Positions 16,969 to 26,121 of a stretch of 64,000 nucleotides of DNA are shown here, piece after piece (within the stretch, counting starts at the first letter, position 1; every line of letters begins with the position of its first letter). This DNA is from Halomonas saccharevitans (lineage in GTDB: Bacteria > Pseudomonadota > Gammaproteobacteria > Pseudomonadales > Halomonadaceae). The stretch covers positions 20,048 through 84,047 of the forward strand of contig NZ_FPAQ01000015.1 in NCBI RefSeq assembly GCF_900116405.1, in the 5' to 3' direction. The translations under genes and the position numbers were made by a program. A model generated the notes under the pieces. The model was not told the DNA's origin and searched no databases. It was given only the letters and a program-made list of their open reading frames with translations.

Positions 16969-17514
16969 ATGCAGTTACTGAAGCCTCTGCGCCGCCTGAG
17001 CGATGCGGTCAATCAGGTGGCGATCGTGGCGTGTGTGGCCTGCGTGCTGATCATGCTGGGCATCTCTTTCACCGCCTTTCTCTACAAGCTGGCCACCGGC
17101 AGTACCCTGAGCTGGACCTACTCCCTGGCGCGACTCTTTCTGCCCTGGATCGGCTTTCTCTCCATGACCATCTCGCTGCGCTACGGCGAGCATGTGGCCA
17201 TGACGCTGCTGGTGCGCAGCCTGCCCCGGGCGCTGATCACCGTGGCGGCGGGGCTCTGCCTCGGCGTGATCGCGCTGTTTGCGCTGATGCTGGTCTGGTA
17301 CGGCTGGGGCTACTTCCAGGGCGCCACCCAGGTCTACATGGTCTCCGATCAGATCCAGATTCCCGCCAAGTTCACCGCCATCGTGATTCCCATCAGCGGC
17401 GTCATCATCCTGCTGCACCTGGTGCAGGGCTTCGACCTGCTGGAACACTTCATCGATGACGACAGCCTGATCGAAGGACTCATCGATGCCAATGACCTGG
17501 AGGAGCGCTCATGA
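16969..17514 (+). CDS. dctQ: TRAP transporter small permease (DctQ family)
   Basis: The protein has 181 residues and four predicted transmembrane helices. Conserved DctQ features include SWTYSLARLFLPWIGFLSMTISLRYGEHVAM, with the typical ARxLxxWxxFLG-like helix. The ATG at 16,969 was preferred over 16,948 because GGGAGGTG lies directly upstream and the earlier codon would start inside the hairpin. It forms the membrane complex with DctM, whose start overlaps its stop. Confidence 0.88.
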   Translation: MQLLKPLRRLSDAVNQVAIVACVACVLIMLGISFTAFLYKLATGSTLSWTYSLARLFLPWIGFLSMTISLRYGEHVAMTLLVRSLPRALITVAAGLCLGVIALFALMLVWYGWGYFQGATQVYMVSDQIQIPAKFTAIVIPISGVIILLHLVQGFDLLEHFIDDDSLIEGLIDANDLEERS

Positions 17515-18788
17515 CGCCCGCGATCATCGCCTTCGTCGTGCTGCTGCTGATCGGTGCCCCGGTGGCCGTAGTGATGGCTATGTCGGGGCTGGCCGGCGGG
17601 TTTGCCATGGGCGGCGAGCGCATGCTCGGCATCATCGCCGATCGCATGTTCTCGGGCGTCTCGGGCTTTTTGCTGATCGCCGTGCCCTATTTCATCTTCA
17701 CCGCCGAACTGATGAATCAGGGCGGCCTGACCCAGAAGCTGATCGCCTTCAACAATGCCCTGTTCGGCCGCGTCCGCGGGGCACTTTCCCACGTCAACGT
17801 CTCGGTCTCGGTGTTCTTCGCCGGGCTGACCGGGGCCGCGATTACCGACACCGTGGCGATCGGCAAGATCATGATCCCGGAGATGAAGAAGCAGGGGTAT
17901 GACGCCGAGTACGCCGCGGCGATCACCGCCTGCTCGTCGATCATCGGGCCGATCATCCCGCCAAGCGTAGTGATGGTGGTCTACGCCACCCTGCTGCGCG
18001 ACATCTCCGTCATCGACCTGTTCGCCGGTGGGATCATCCCCGGCCTGCTGATGGCCCTGGCGCTTCTCGCGGTGAGCTTCTTCCTGGCGTGGAAGCGTGG
18101 CTATCCCAAGCAGGCGCCCACGCCGCTCAAGGCGGCGGCGGTGTCCTTCCTGGTCGCCCTGCCGGCGATGATCGTGCCGCTGATCATCCTCGGCGGCATC
18201 CTCTCGGGGCTGACCACCATCACCGAGGCCTCTGGGTTCGCCGCCGTCTACGCCATCGTCATCGGGGTGGTGTTCTATCGCAACCTCAGCTGGCAGAAGA
18301 TCTGGCATGCGCTGGTGGTGACGGTGCGCTTCTCCGGCGTGGTGTTCTTCCTGCTGGCCACCTCGGCGGTGCTCGGCTGGTTCGTCACTCGCTCCGGCAT
18401 CGCCCGGGACGCCGCGGGGCTGATTACCACGTTCAGCGACTCGACCTTCCTGCAGCTGCTGCTGGTCTGCGCCCTGCTGATCCTGGTCGGCACCGTCATG
18501 GACGTGCTGCCGGCGCTGGTCGTGGTGGCCCCGGTGCTGGTGCCGGCGATGATCCAGCTGGGCGTGGACCCGCTGCACTTCGCGATCCTGATGATCGTGG
18601 TGCTCAACATTTCCAACGTCACGCCGCCGGTGGGGATGACGCTGATGACGGCGGCGAGGATCGCCAACGTGCCCTTCGAGCGGGCGATCGTCGCCTCACT
18701 GCCGTTCTATGTCGCCTTCATCGTGGTCATCCTGCTGCTGGTGATCTTCCCGTCGCTCTCCACCTGGATCCCGTCGCTGTTGGGCTAA
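17511..18788 (+). CDS. dctM: TRAP transporter large permease (DctM family)
   Basis: The protein has 425 residues and about 12 hydrophobic segments. Family signatures are present: LLIGAPVAVVMAMSGLAGG at the N-terminus, GLTGAAITDTVAIGKIMIPEM, ACSSIIGPIIPPSVVMVVYA, and NVTPPVGMTLMTAARIA near the C-terminus. It is the sodium-coupled transport subunit. The start overlaps dctQ by four bases. Confidence 0.92.
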   Translation: MTPAIIAFVVLLLIGAPVAVVMAMSGLAGGFAMGGERMLGIIADRMFSGVSGFLLIAVPYFIFTAELMNQGGLTQKLIAFNNALFGRVRGALSHVNVSVSVFFAGLTGAAITDTVAIGKIMIPEMKKQGYDAEYAAAITACSSIIGPIIPPSVVMVVYATLLRDISVIDLFAGGIIPGLLMALALLAVSFFLAWKRGYPKQAPTPLKAAAVSFLVALPAMIVPLIILGGILSGLTTITEASGFAAVYAIVIGVVFYRNLSWQKIWHALVVTVRFSGVVFFLLATSAVLGWFVTRSGIARDAAGLITTFSDSTFLQLLLVCALLILVGTVMDVLPALVVVAPVLVPAMIQLGVDPLHFAILMIVVLNISNVTPPVGMTLMTAARIANVPFERAIVASLPFYVAFIVVILLLVIFPSLSTWIPSLLG

Positions 18789-18799
18789 GGAACTCTTCC

Positions 18800-19834
18800 A
18801 TGAAGCTCTTCTACCATCCCGACCAGGAGCGCCACGCGCCGCCGACCTTCCTGCTGCGCGGCCGACCGGTGGATTCGCCGGAGGGGCCCGTGCGCGCCGA
18901 GTTGCTGACGCGGGGTCTTTCATCCATGGGGCAGTGCTTGACGCCGCCCACCGAGGTCGATAGCCCCCGGCTGCGCGAGCGCCTGGCCGCCATTCATGCC
19001 CCGCGCTATCTCGACTTCCTCGAGACCATCCATGCCCGCTGGCAGGCGCTGTCGGGCGCCGCCGAGATCGTGGCGCCCAACGTCCATCCCTGCGGCGGCG
19101 GCCATCACTATCCCCGTCACCCGGTGGGGCTCGTTGGCTGGCACATGCACGACATGGCCTGTCCGATGACCGCCGACAGCTTCGCCGGCATCCTGGCGAG
19201 CGCCGCCTGCGCCGAAGCCGCCGCCGAGACGGTGCTCGCCTGGGAGGGCGCGGCCTATGCGCTGTGTCGTCCGCCGGGCCACCATGCCGGTCCCGAGCGA
19301 GCCGGGGGCTTCTGCTTTCTCAACAACGCGGCGCTGGCCGCCACGGTGTTGCGCGAGCGGCATGCGCGCGTGGCGATCCTCGACGTCGACCTGCACCACG
19401 GCAACGGCACCCAGGACATCTTCTATCGCCGCGGCGATGTCTGGACCGGCTCGCTGCACGCCGACCCCGCCGACTTCTATCCCTTCTTCTGGGGCGGGGC
19501 CGACGAGACGGGGGAGGGCGAGGGGGCGGGCGCCAACGTCAACCTGCCGTTGCCCCTGGGCAGCGACGGCGCGACCTTCCTGGCGCAGCTGGATCGCCTG
19601 ATCGAGCGTCTCGACGCCTTCCGGCCCGAGTCCGTGGTCGTGGCGCTGGGGCTCGATGCCCACAAGGACGACCCGCTGGCCGGCCTGGCGCTCGAGACCG
19701 AGGATTTCATCGCCGTGGGGCGGCGCATCGCCGCCCTGGGCCTGCCCACCGTGCTGGTGCAGGAGGGGGGCTACCCCACCGAGCATCTGGGCGACAATCT
19801 GGCCGCCTTCCTCGGCGGCTTCACCGCAGCCTGA
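18800..19834 (+). CDS. Acetylpolyamine amidohydrolase-like deacetylase (HDAC fold)
   Basis: The protein has 344 residues, matching acetylpolyamine amidohydrolases. The N-terminus MKLFYHPDQERHAPPTFLLRGRPVDSPEGPVRAE has the layout of those enzymes. Catalytic elements are complete: RPPGHHAGPERAGGFCFLNNAA (His-His dyad), ILDVDLHHGNGTQDIFY (zinc Asp and His), GLDAHKDDPLAGL (second zinc Asp) and QEGGYP (Tyr). It should remove acetyl from an N-acetylated di- or polyamine, or a related acetylated amino acid. It begins 11 bp after dctM. The transporter linkage suggests the acetylated compound is taken up from outside. The substrate is not determined. Confidence 0.85.
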   Translation: MKLFYHPDQERHAPPTFLLRGRPVDSPEGPVRAELLTRGLSSMGQCLTPPTEVDSPRLRERLAAIHAPRYLDFLETIHARWQALSGAAEIVAPNVHPCGGGHHYPRHPVGLVGWHMHDMACPMTADSFAGILASAACAEAAAETVLAWEGAAYALCRPPGHHAGPERAGGFCFLNNAALAATVLRERHARVAILDVDLHHGNGTQDIFYRRGDVWTGSLHADPADFYPFFWGGADETGEGEGAGANVNLPLPLGSDGATFLAQLDRLIERLDAFRPESVVVALGLDAHKDDPLAGLALETEDFIAVGRRIAALGLPTVLVQEGGYPTEHLGDNLAAFLGGFTAA

Positions 19835-19860
19835 CTGCCATCACGACGAGAGACCACGCC

Positions 19861-20217
19861 ATGACCGTCACCTATCACGACAGCAATGCGCGCATGAGCC
19901 AGATCACCGTGCACAACGGCACCGTCTACCTGGCGGGTCAGGTGCCGACGGACCCAAGCGCCGACATGCGCGGCCAGACCGAGCAGGTGCTGGCGCGCAT
20001 CGACGACCTGCTGGCCCGCGCCGGCACCTCCAAGGAGCAGCTGATCGCCGCCCAGATCTGGGTGACCAGCATGGCGGAGTTCGACCAGATGAACGCCGCC
20101 TGGGACAGCTGGGTGGTGCCGGGGCGCCCGCCGGTGCGGGCCGCCACCGAGGCCAAGCTCGCCAAGCCCGAATGGAAGGTGGAGATCATGGTCACCGCGG
20201 CGCTTCCGGAGGGCTGA
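19861..20217 (+). CDS. RidA-family protein (YjgF/YER057c/UK114)
   Basis: The protein has 118 residues, the standard RidA length. QITVHNGTVYLAGQVPTDPSADMRGQTEQVL and the C-terminal KPEWKVEIMVTAALPEG fit the family; the usual active-site Arg is in the segment PPVRAATEAKLAKPE. RidA proteins hydrolyse reactive enamine/imine intermediates released by PLP enzymes or amine dehydrogenases. Its place between a deacetylase and an ornithine-cyclodeaminase-family gene suggests it clears such an intermediate in this pathway. Confidence 0.88.
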   Translation: MTVTYHDSNARMSQITVHNGTVYLAGQVPTDPSADMRGQTEQVLARIDDLLARAGTSKEQLIAAQIWVTSMAEFDQMNAAWDSWVVPGRPPVRAATEAKLAKPEWKVEIMVTAALPEG

Positions 20218-20218
20218 G

Positions 20219-21160
20219 ATGCGCATCATCACCGACAAGGAGGTGGCGACGTCGCTCGACTGGCCGGCGCTGGTCGAGCGGCTGGCGACCACCTTCCGTG
20301 AGGGCGTGGAGTCGCCGCCGCGTCACCACCACGCCATGCATCGGCCGGATGGCGAGGCCACCATGCTGCTGATGCCGGCCTGGGAGCGGGCCGGCTACAT
20401 CGGCATGAAGATGGTCAACGTCTTTCCGCAGAACGCCGACCGGGGCCTTCCGGCCATCTCCGGTGCCTACCTGCTCAGCGAGGGAAACCACGGGCGCCCC
20501 CTGGCGTGTCTCGATGGCGGCGAGCTGACTCGGCGGCGTACCGCCGCCGCCTCGGCGCTGGCGGCTCGGGAACTGGCCCGCGATGACGCCTCGACCCTGC
20601 TGGTGGTGGGCACCGGTAAGCTGGCCCCGATGGTGATCGAGGCCCATGCCGCGGTGCGCCCCATCGCGACGGTACGGATCTGGGGGCGTCATCCCGAGAA
20701 GGCCGAGCGGCTGGCGGCCGAGTATGCCGATCGCTTCGACACCGCCGTGGTCAGCGACCTCGAGGCGGCGACCCGCGACGCCGACCTGATCAGCTGCGTG
20801 ACCCTCTCCACCCAGCCGCTGATCCACGGCGACTGGCTCTCGCCCGGCACGCATCTCGACCTGATCGGCGCCTTCCGGCCGAGCATGCGCGAGACCGACG
20901 GCGAGTGCCTGGCCCGCAGCGAGGTGTTCGTCGATACCTATCCCGGCGCCCGGGGCGAGGCGGGCGATATCCTGCAGGCCGTCGACGAGGGGCACTTCGC
21001 CTTCGATGATATCCGGGCCGAGCTCGCCGAGCTGCTGCGCGGCGAGCATTCGGGGCGCTCCTCGCCGGAGGCCATCACGCTGTTCAAGTCGGTGGGCGCG
21101 TCGCTCGAGGACCTGGCCGCGGCCATCGAGGTCTGGGAGCGGCTGGAGGGCAGTTCGTGA
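20219..21160 (+). CDS. Ornithine cyclodeaminase / mu-crystallin family protein
   Basis: The protein has 313 residues. The substrate-side lysine region GYIGMKMVNVFPQN, the NAD-binding motif LLVVGTGKLAPMVIEAHAAVRP with RIWGRHPEKAERLA, and GTHLDLIGAFRPSMRETD are all typical. Members include ornithine cyclodeaminase, EutC of ectoine breakdown, and ketimine or imine reductases. It starts one base after the RidA stop and overlaps the next gene by four bases. With two deacetylases nearby, ornithine, diaminobutyrate or lysine-like substrates freed by deacetylation are reasonable candidates. Confidence 0.85.
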   Translation: MRIITDKEVATSLDWPALVERLATTFREGVESPPRHHHAMHRPDGEATMLLMPAWERAGYIGMKMVNVFPQNADRGLPAISGAYLLSEGNHGRPLACLDGGELTRRRTAAASALAARELARDDASTLLVVGTGKLAPMVIEAHAAVRPIATVRIWGRHPEKAERLAAEYADRFDTAVVSDLEAATRDADLISCVTLSTQPLIHGDWLSPGTHLDLIGAFRPSMRETDGECLARSEVFVDTYPGARGEAGDILQAVDEGHFAFDDIRAELAELLRGEHSGRSSPEAITLFKSVGASLEDLAAAIEVWERLEGSS

Positions 21161-22302
21161 GCCTCGATCGTTCGGACGGTTCGGCCTCAGGAGCGCCCAC
21201 CACCGGTTTTTTCTGGCACGAGCGGTGCTTCTGGCACGACCCGGGGGCCATCGGCGTCTTCTCGGCGCCGGGCGAGTTCCTGCAGCCCCAGTCCGCCTCC
21301 GAGAGCGCGGAGAGCAAGCGGCGCCTCAAGAACCTGCTGGAGGTCTCCGGGCTGATCGATGAGCTTTGCGTGCGCAAGCCCCGGCCGGCGGGCCGCGAGG
21401 ACCTCGAGCGCTTTCACACCCCGCGCTACCTGGATGCGCTCGAGGCCGGGGATCGCGCCCTGGGCGGCAACGGCGGCGACTGCGCGCCCTATACGCCGGG
21501 CAGCCTGGCCGCCGCGCGCCAGTCGGCGGGACTCGCCATCGCGGCGGTGGAGGCGGTGGCCACCGGGGAGCTTTCGCGCGGCTATGCGCTCTGCCGGCCG
21601 CCCGGCCACCATGCCGAGGCCGATCGCGGCCGCGGCTTCTGCCTGCTGGGCAACATCCCGGTCGCGGTGATGCGCGCCCGCGCCCTGGGGCAGGTGGGGC
21701 GGGTGGCGATCCTCGACTGGGACGTCCACCACGGTAACGGCCAGCAGGCCGCCTTCTACGATGACCCCGAGGTGCTTACGGTCTCGATCCACCAGGCGGG
21801 CAACTACCCGCTGGACACCGGCTCCTTCGAGGAGCAGGGGGAGGGGGCCGGCGAGGGGACCTGCCTCAACCTGCCGCTCCCCCCCGGCTGCGGCCTCGGC
21901 GCCTACGCCCACGCCATGCGCGAGCTGGTGCTGCCGGCCCTCGAGGCCTTCCGGCCCGAGTTGATCGTGGTGGCCTGCGGCTATGACGCCTGCGCCAAGG
22001 ACCCGCTGGGCAAGATGCTGCTCAACAGCGCGGCCTTCGGTGAGATGACCCGCCAGCTGATGGCGCTCGCCGAGCGGGTCTGCGACGGCCGGCTGGTGAT
22101 GATCCACGAGGGCGGTTATTCGGAGGGCTACGTGCCGCTGTGTGGCCATGCGGTGATCGAGGCGCTGACGGGCGGCGCGATCACCGTGCCCGACCCCCAG
22201 AACGAGGAGATCGCCGCCTGGGCCTATCAGGCGCTGCAGCCCCACCAGCGTGAGCTGGTGGATGGCTGGCGCGACGCCTGGTTCGCGCGCCGAGCGCCGT
22301 GA
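21157..22302 (+). CDS. Class II histone-deacetylase-like amidohydrolase (HDAH type)
   Basis: The protein has 381 residues and starts at a GTG that overlaps the previous stop. It resembles bacterial histone-deacetylase-like amidohydrolases: FFWHERCFWHDPGAIG at the start, LCRPPGHHAEADRGRGFCLLGN, ILDWDVHHGNGQQAAFYDDP, CGYDACAKDPLGKM and HEGGYSEGYVPLCGHAVIEALTG. All zinc ligands and the His-His pair are present. It is clearly distinct from the acetylpolyamine-type enzyme three genes earlier, so the operon encodes two deacetylases of different subfamilies. Chromatin-related function is not expected; a small acylated amide is the likely substrate. Confidence 0.85.
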   Translation: MSLDRSDGSASGAPTTGFFWHERCFWHDPGAIGVFSAPGEFLQPQSASESAESKRRLKNLLEVSGLIDELCVRKPRPAGREDLERFHTPRYLDALEAGDRALGGNGGDCAPYTPGSLAAARQSAGLAIAAVEAVATGELSRGYALCRPPGHHAEADRGRGFCLLGNIPVAVMRARALGQVGRVAILDWDVHHGNGQQAAFYDDPEVLTVSIHQAGNYPLDTGSFEEQGEGAGEGTCLNLPLPPGCGLGAYAHAMRELVLPALEAFRPELIVVACGYDACAKDPLGKMLLNSAAFGEMTRQLMALAERVCDGRLVMIHEGGYSEGYVPLCGHAVIEALTGGAITVPDPQNEEIAAWAYQALQPHQRELVDGWRDAWFARRAP

Positions 22303-22393
22303 CCGAATCTTCGGGCCTGTCCCGTGGGGACGGTGACGCACGGCGAGTCGCCGTGTTCTCTGGCCTCGCCCCTTCATGCGCGCGAGGTCGACG

Positions 22394-23419
22394 ATGATCA
22401 TGGCAATGCTTGACGGCCTGCTGCTGCTGGGGACCGTGATCGCCACCCTATGGGGGATGCTGGCCCTGGGCCATCGTCTGCCGTGGCCCTGGCCCTGGCG
22501 GTGGGGCGGAGCGGGGCTCTGGCTGGCGGCGGGAGCGGGCTGGCTGTGGCTGGCCTGGCAGGGAGCGTCTCTCGCGGCGCTTGCCGGCATGGGCGTGCAG
22601 CTGGGCGGGCTGCTGGCCTGGTGGCGGCGACTCGCGCCACAGAAGGAGCGGGACTGGGCCGAGGACGTGGCCCATCTTGCCACCGGCCGGGTCGAGGGGG
22701 GGCGGCTGACCCTGCACCATGTTCGCCATTTCGACTGGCAGACCCGGGATATCGCCGTGGGCGGCTGGGAGCGGCGCGTCTACGATCTGAAGCGCCTGAG
22801 CACGGTGGACCTGATCGTCTCGAGCTGGGGGCGGCCGGGCATCGCCCATGTGCTGATCTCCTTCGGCTTCGCCGGTGACGACGGCCGCATCGACGACTTC
22901 GTCGCCTTCTCGGTGGAGGTGCGCCGAGCGCGCCACGAGCGCTTCTCGGAGATCGGTGGCTTCTTCAAGCAGTACGAGCTGGCGATCATCGCGGCCGATG
23001 AGCGTGACGCGGTGCGCCTGCGCAGCAACGTGCGCGGTGAGCGGGTCACGCTCTACCATGTCACCCTTCCGCCCGAGGCCCGTCGCGACCTGCTGCTGGC
23101 CCTGGTGGCGTCGGCCAACGACCTGGCCCGCGAACCGCGTTTCTATCACATCGTCACCGCCAACTGCACGACCCTGGTGTTCGCCATGATGCGCCAGATC
23201 ACCGAGGGACTGCCGCTCGATCACCGCCTGCTGCTCAGCGGCCTGTTGCCGGGCTATGTCCATGAGCAGGGCGGCCTCGTCGACGGATACCGCCTCGGTG
23301 AGCTGCGACGTCTCGGCGATATCACCGAGCGCGCCAGGCAGGCCCATGACGCCCCCGATTTCTCGAGGCGGATCCGCCGCCGTGTGCCGGGGTGGGAGGG
23401 TCTCGATGAGCGCTCATGA
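22394..23419 (+). CDS. DUF4105-family membrane protein
   Basis: The protein has 341 residues from the ATG at 22,394, which follows GAGG; an ATG at 22,376 is an alternative. Three hydrophobic helices occupy the first 80 residues. A soluble domain of the DUF4105 type follows, with RRVYDLKRLSTVDLIVSSWGRPGIAHVLISFGF and the cysteine motif IVTANCTTLVF, which recalls papain-like NlpC/Lnb N-terminal periplasmic domains. It lies 91 bp after the deacetylase operon; whether it belongs to that operon is uncertain. Function is unknown. Confidence 0.75.
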   Translation: MIMAMLDGLLLLGTVIATLWGMLALGHRLPWPWPWRWGGAGLWLAAGAGWLWLAWQGASLAALAGMGVQLGGLLAWWRRLAPQKERDWAEDVAHLATGRVEGGRLTLHHVRHFDWQTRDIAVGGWERRVYDLKRLSTVDLIVSSWGRPGIAHVLISFGFAGDDGRIDDFVAFSVEVRRARHERFSEIGGFFKQYELAIIAADERDAVRLRSNVRGERVTLYHVTLPPEARRDLLLALVASANDLAREPRFYHIVTANCTTLVFAMMRQITEGLPLDHRLLLSGLLPGYVHEQGGLVDGYRLGELRRLGDITERARQAHDAPDFSRRIRRRVPGWEGLDERS

Positions 23420-23701
23420 AAAACGCCACGACGCGGGCGCCGTGGCGGTCGCACTCCTCCCTGGGCATCGCCTTGATGCCTTGCTCCCTGTGGGGCTTCC
23501 TGCCCCAGGCGTCCCTGTCACCGAACTCGGCAGTCTCCCTTGCCGCGTATTCTCGTTATCGCCGATGACCGTGACAGCGCCATGAAGATTCGATGACGTA
23601 GCGATGACATTCCCGACGCCCGCACCCGGCAGGGCCGGTCGCCATCTGGTAAAATCCCGCGCCGTTTCGTCTGAATCCAACTCCATTGTCGGGAATCTCT
23701 C

Positions 23702-25051
23702 ATGAATGCGGTAATTGTTGCGGTGCTGGTGATGGTGGGGCTATCACTGGCGCGGGTGTCGGTGGTCTTCGCCCTGGTGGTCGGGGCGCTGGCCGGCGGG
23801 CTGGTCGGGGGGCTCTCCGTGACGGAGACGCTCGCGGCCTTCAACGACGGGGTCGGCGGCGGCGCCAAGGTGGCCCTGGCCTATGCGACCCTGGGCGCCT
23901 TCGCGGTGGCGATCTCGCGCTCGGGGCTGCCCGATCTGCTGGCGCGACGGCTGATCGCGCTGCTGGGCCACGAGGCCTCGGCCAGTCGCCAGGCCACGGT
24001 GAAGTACCTGCTGCTCGGCTCGGTGCTGCTGGTGGCGATCTCCTCGCAGAACCTGATCCCGGTGCACATCGCCTTCATCCCGATCCTGATCCCGCCGCTG
24101 CTCAAGGTGATGAACCAGCTACGCCTGGACCGCCGTGCGGTGGCCTGTGCGCTGACCTTCGGCCTGACGGCGCCCTACATGCTGCTGCCGGTGGGCTTCG
24201 GGGCGATCTTTCTCAACGACATCCTGCTGGCCAACATCAATCAGGCCGGCGAGGCGCTGGGTCTCGAGATCACCCGCGGCATGGTGCCCGTGGCCATGGG
24301 CGTGCCGGTGGGCGGCATGGCGCTGGGGCTGCTCTTCGCGGTGTTCGTGAGCTATCGCAAACCGCGCGACTACGAGGCGGCAGAGGTGGCCACGAGCAAC
24401 GTGCCGCACCACCATTCCGAGGCCCAGGAGCCTCATGCGCTGGGCGTGGCGATGTCGATCGTCGCCATTGTCGCGGCGCTGGGCATCCAGCTCTACACCG
24501 GCTCGATGGTGCTGGGCGGCCTGGTGGGCTTCGCGCTGCTTTCGCTGGGCGGGATCTTCAAATGGCGAGAGGCCGATGACCTGTTCACCAGCGGCATGCG
24601 GATGATGGCGCTGATCGGCTTCATCATGATCTCGGCCTCGGGCTTCGCCGCGGTGATGACCGCCACCGGCGAGGTCGAGACCCTGGTGACCGCCAGCGCC
24701 GAGATCATCGGCGACAACCGCGGCCTGGCCGCGCTGCTGATGCTTCTGGTGGGCCTGTTCATCACCCTGGGGATCGGCTCGTCGTTCTCGACCATCCCGA
24801 TCATCGCCGCGATCTTCGTGCCCCTGGCGGTCCAGTTCGGCTTCTCGCCGCTGGCCACCGTGGCGCTGGTGGGCACCGCGGCGGCGCTGGGCGACGCCGG
24901 CTCGCCGGCCTCGGACTCGACCCTCGGGCCGACCTCGGGGCTCAACGTCGACCGCCAGCACGACCACATCTGGGACAGCGTGGTGCCGACCTTCCTGCAC
25001 TACAACATCCCGTTGATCGGCTTCGGCTGGCTGGCGGCGATGACCCTGTGA
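23702..25051 (+). CDS. Na+/H+ antiporter-family permease (YuiF/NhaC-like)
   Basis: The protein has 449 residues and about 12 transmembrane segments. The N-terminus [54 protein letters not shown] and the C-terminal [19 protein letters not shown] fit the Na+/H+ antiporter family that also includes putative amino acid permeases. A TAAAAT -10-like box lies about 50 bp upstream. A strong terminator follows, so it is a single-gene unit. Direction and substrate cannot be told from sequence. Confidence 0.8.
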   Translation: MNAVIVAVLVMVGLSLARVSVVFALVVGALAGGLVGGLSVTETLAAFNDGVGGGAKVALAYATLGAFAVAISRSGLPDLLARRLIALLGHEASASRQATVKYLLLGSVLLVAISSQNLIPVHIAFIPILIPPLLKVMNQLRLDRRAVACALTFGLTAPYMLLPVGFGAIFLNDILLANINQAGEALGLEITRGMVPVAMGVPVGGMALGLLFAVFVSYRKPRDYEAAEVATSNVPHHHSEAQEPHALGVAMSIVAIVAALGIQLYTGSMVLGGLVGFALLSLGGIFKWREADDLFTSGMRMMALIGFIMISASGFAAVMTATGEVETLVTASAEIIGDNRGLAALLMLLVGLFITLGIGSSFSTIPIIAAIFVPLAVQFGFSPLATVALVGTAAALGDAGSPASDSTLGPTSGLNVDRQHDHIWDSVVPTFLHYNIPLIGFGWLAAMTL

Positions 25052-25078
25052 TCGCGCGCTCGGCGTGATGAGCACCAC

Positions 25079-25110
25079 CGACGACGGCGGCCCTTGGGCC
25101 GCCGTCGTCG
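25079..25110. terminator. Bidirectional terminator between the antiporter and trmJ genes
   Basis: CGACGACGGCGGCCC pairs perfectly with GGGCCGCCGTCGTCG (15 bp). It lies between two convergent genes, 28 bp after the antiporter stop. The following T-run is weak (TATCT). Confidence 0.75.
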
Positions 25111-25135
25111 TATCTACCCCCGATTCGCCGGAGAG

Positions 25136-25915
25136 TCAGTCGTCGCTGAGTCGGTCGTCGCAGAGCCCCTCGTCAGGAAGCCCCTCGTCGGGGAGATGCT
25201 GCTCCAGCGAGGCGAGCAGGCCGCGCAGCAGCGAGAGCTCCTTGCGCGACGGCCGGGCCCGGGCGAACAGCGCCTGGAGCTGCGCCTCGGTGCGCGCGTG
25301 GGGCTGGGTGATGAAGCCGCTGCGCTCGATGACGCGCGTCAGGTGATCGTGGAAGTGGCCCAGCTGCTCCCGGGATGGCTGGCGATCCTGGCTCGGGCGT
25401 GCCAAGCGAAAGTCGCTCTCCGGGCGCTGTCGCCAGGCGGTGAACACCTCATGGGCGAGCACCTGCACGGCCTGGGCGAGGTTGAGGATGCCGTAGTCCG
25501 GGTTGGCCGGGATGCTCACCTGATGGCTGCAGCAGCGGATCTCGTCGTTGGTCAGCCCGAAGCGCTCGCGACCGAAGACCAGCGCCACCGGGTCATCGGC
25601 GGCCTGTTCGACGATGTCGCGGGCCATCTCGGTCGGCTCGTCGAAGTGCGGCAGCGGCAGGCTGCGCAGCCGGGCGCTGGCGCCTACCACCTGCACGCAG
25701 TCGCTCACCGCCTCGGTGAGCGAGCTCACCACCCGGGCCGTGTCGATGAGGTCCTCGGCCCCGGCGGCCAGCCGGGAGGCCTCCGGGTCGGGGAAGCAGC
25801 GCGGGTTGACCAGCACCAGGTCGGTGAGGCCCATGGTCTTCATGGCGCGAGCCGCGGCACCGATATTGCCGGGATGGTAGGTCTGGACGAGGACGATACG
25901 GATGTTCGATAGCAT
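25136..25915 (-). CDS. trmJ: tRNA (cytidine/uridine-2'-O-)-methyltransferase TrmJ
   Basis: The protein has 259 residues and belongs to the SPOUT methyltransferases. VLVQTYHPGNIGAAARAMKTMGLTDLVLVNPR, ALVFGRERFGLTNDEI and IPANPDYGILNLAQAVQVLAHE form the SAM-binding knot. The family methylates position 32 of certain tRNAs. The C-terminus carries a short direct repeat, PDEGLPDEGL followed by CDDRLSDD, mirrored in the DNA by repeats at 25,140-25,200; this is likely recent slippage outside the fold. Confidence 0.9.
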   Translation of the reverse strand: MLSNIRIVLVQTYHPGNIGAAARAMKTMGLTDLVLVNPRCFPDPEASRLAAGAEDLIDTARVVSSLTEAVSDCVQVVGASARLRSLPLPHFDEPTEMARDIVEQAADDPVALVFGRERFGLTNDEIRCCSHQVSIPANPDYGILNLAQAVQVLAHEVFTAWRQRPESDFRLARPSQDRQPSREQLGHFHDHLTRVIERSGFITQPHARTEAQLQALFARARPSRKELSLLRGLLASLEQHLPDEGLPDEGLCDDRLSDD

Positions 25916-25967
25916 GGGGCTCGGGAAGGCCTGATGGTGATGTGGGTCAGGATACGTATTTTACATT

Positions 25968-26082
25968 GCCAAGCCGCCAAGCCGCCAAGCCGCCAAGCCG
26001 CCAAGCCGCCAAGCCGCCAAGCCGCCAAGCCGCCAAGCCGCCAAGCCGCCAAGCCGCCAAGCCGCCAAGCGGCCAAGCCGCC
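25968..26082. repeat. Tandem array of the 8-mer CCAAGCCG (about 14 copies)
   Basis: The unit CCAAGCCG repeats head to tail for 115 bases with one substitution near the right end (AGCGGCC at about 26,068). It sits in the gap between trmJ and groEL. The open frames it generates on both strands (for example Leu-Ala-Ala-Trp-Arg-Leu-Gly-Gly repeats) are by-products with no start signals. Eight is not a multiple of three, which fits a non-coding, slippage-prone array. Confidence 0.92.
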
Positions 26083-26121
26083 GGAGCCCTTGGCGCTTGT
26101 CGCCCGGCGCTTGAGGCTGGC

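Noticed and set aside
15824..18788. Ectoine TRAP transporter TeaABC
   Set aside because: The binding protein does not resemble TeaA and no ectoine hydrolase or deacetylase genes of the doe/eut type are linked.
18800..22302. Histone deacetylases acting on chromatin proteins
   Set aside because: Bacterial members act on acetylated amines or amides, and the transporter, RidA and cyclodeaminase context points to small-molecule catabolism.
25968..26082. CRISPR-like array or repeat protein gene
   Set aside because: The units are 8 bases with no spacers, and the open frames have no start signals; it is a simple tandem repeat.
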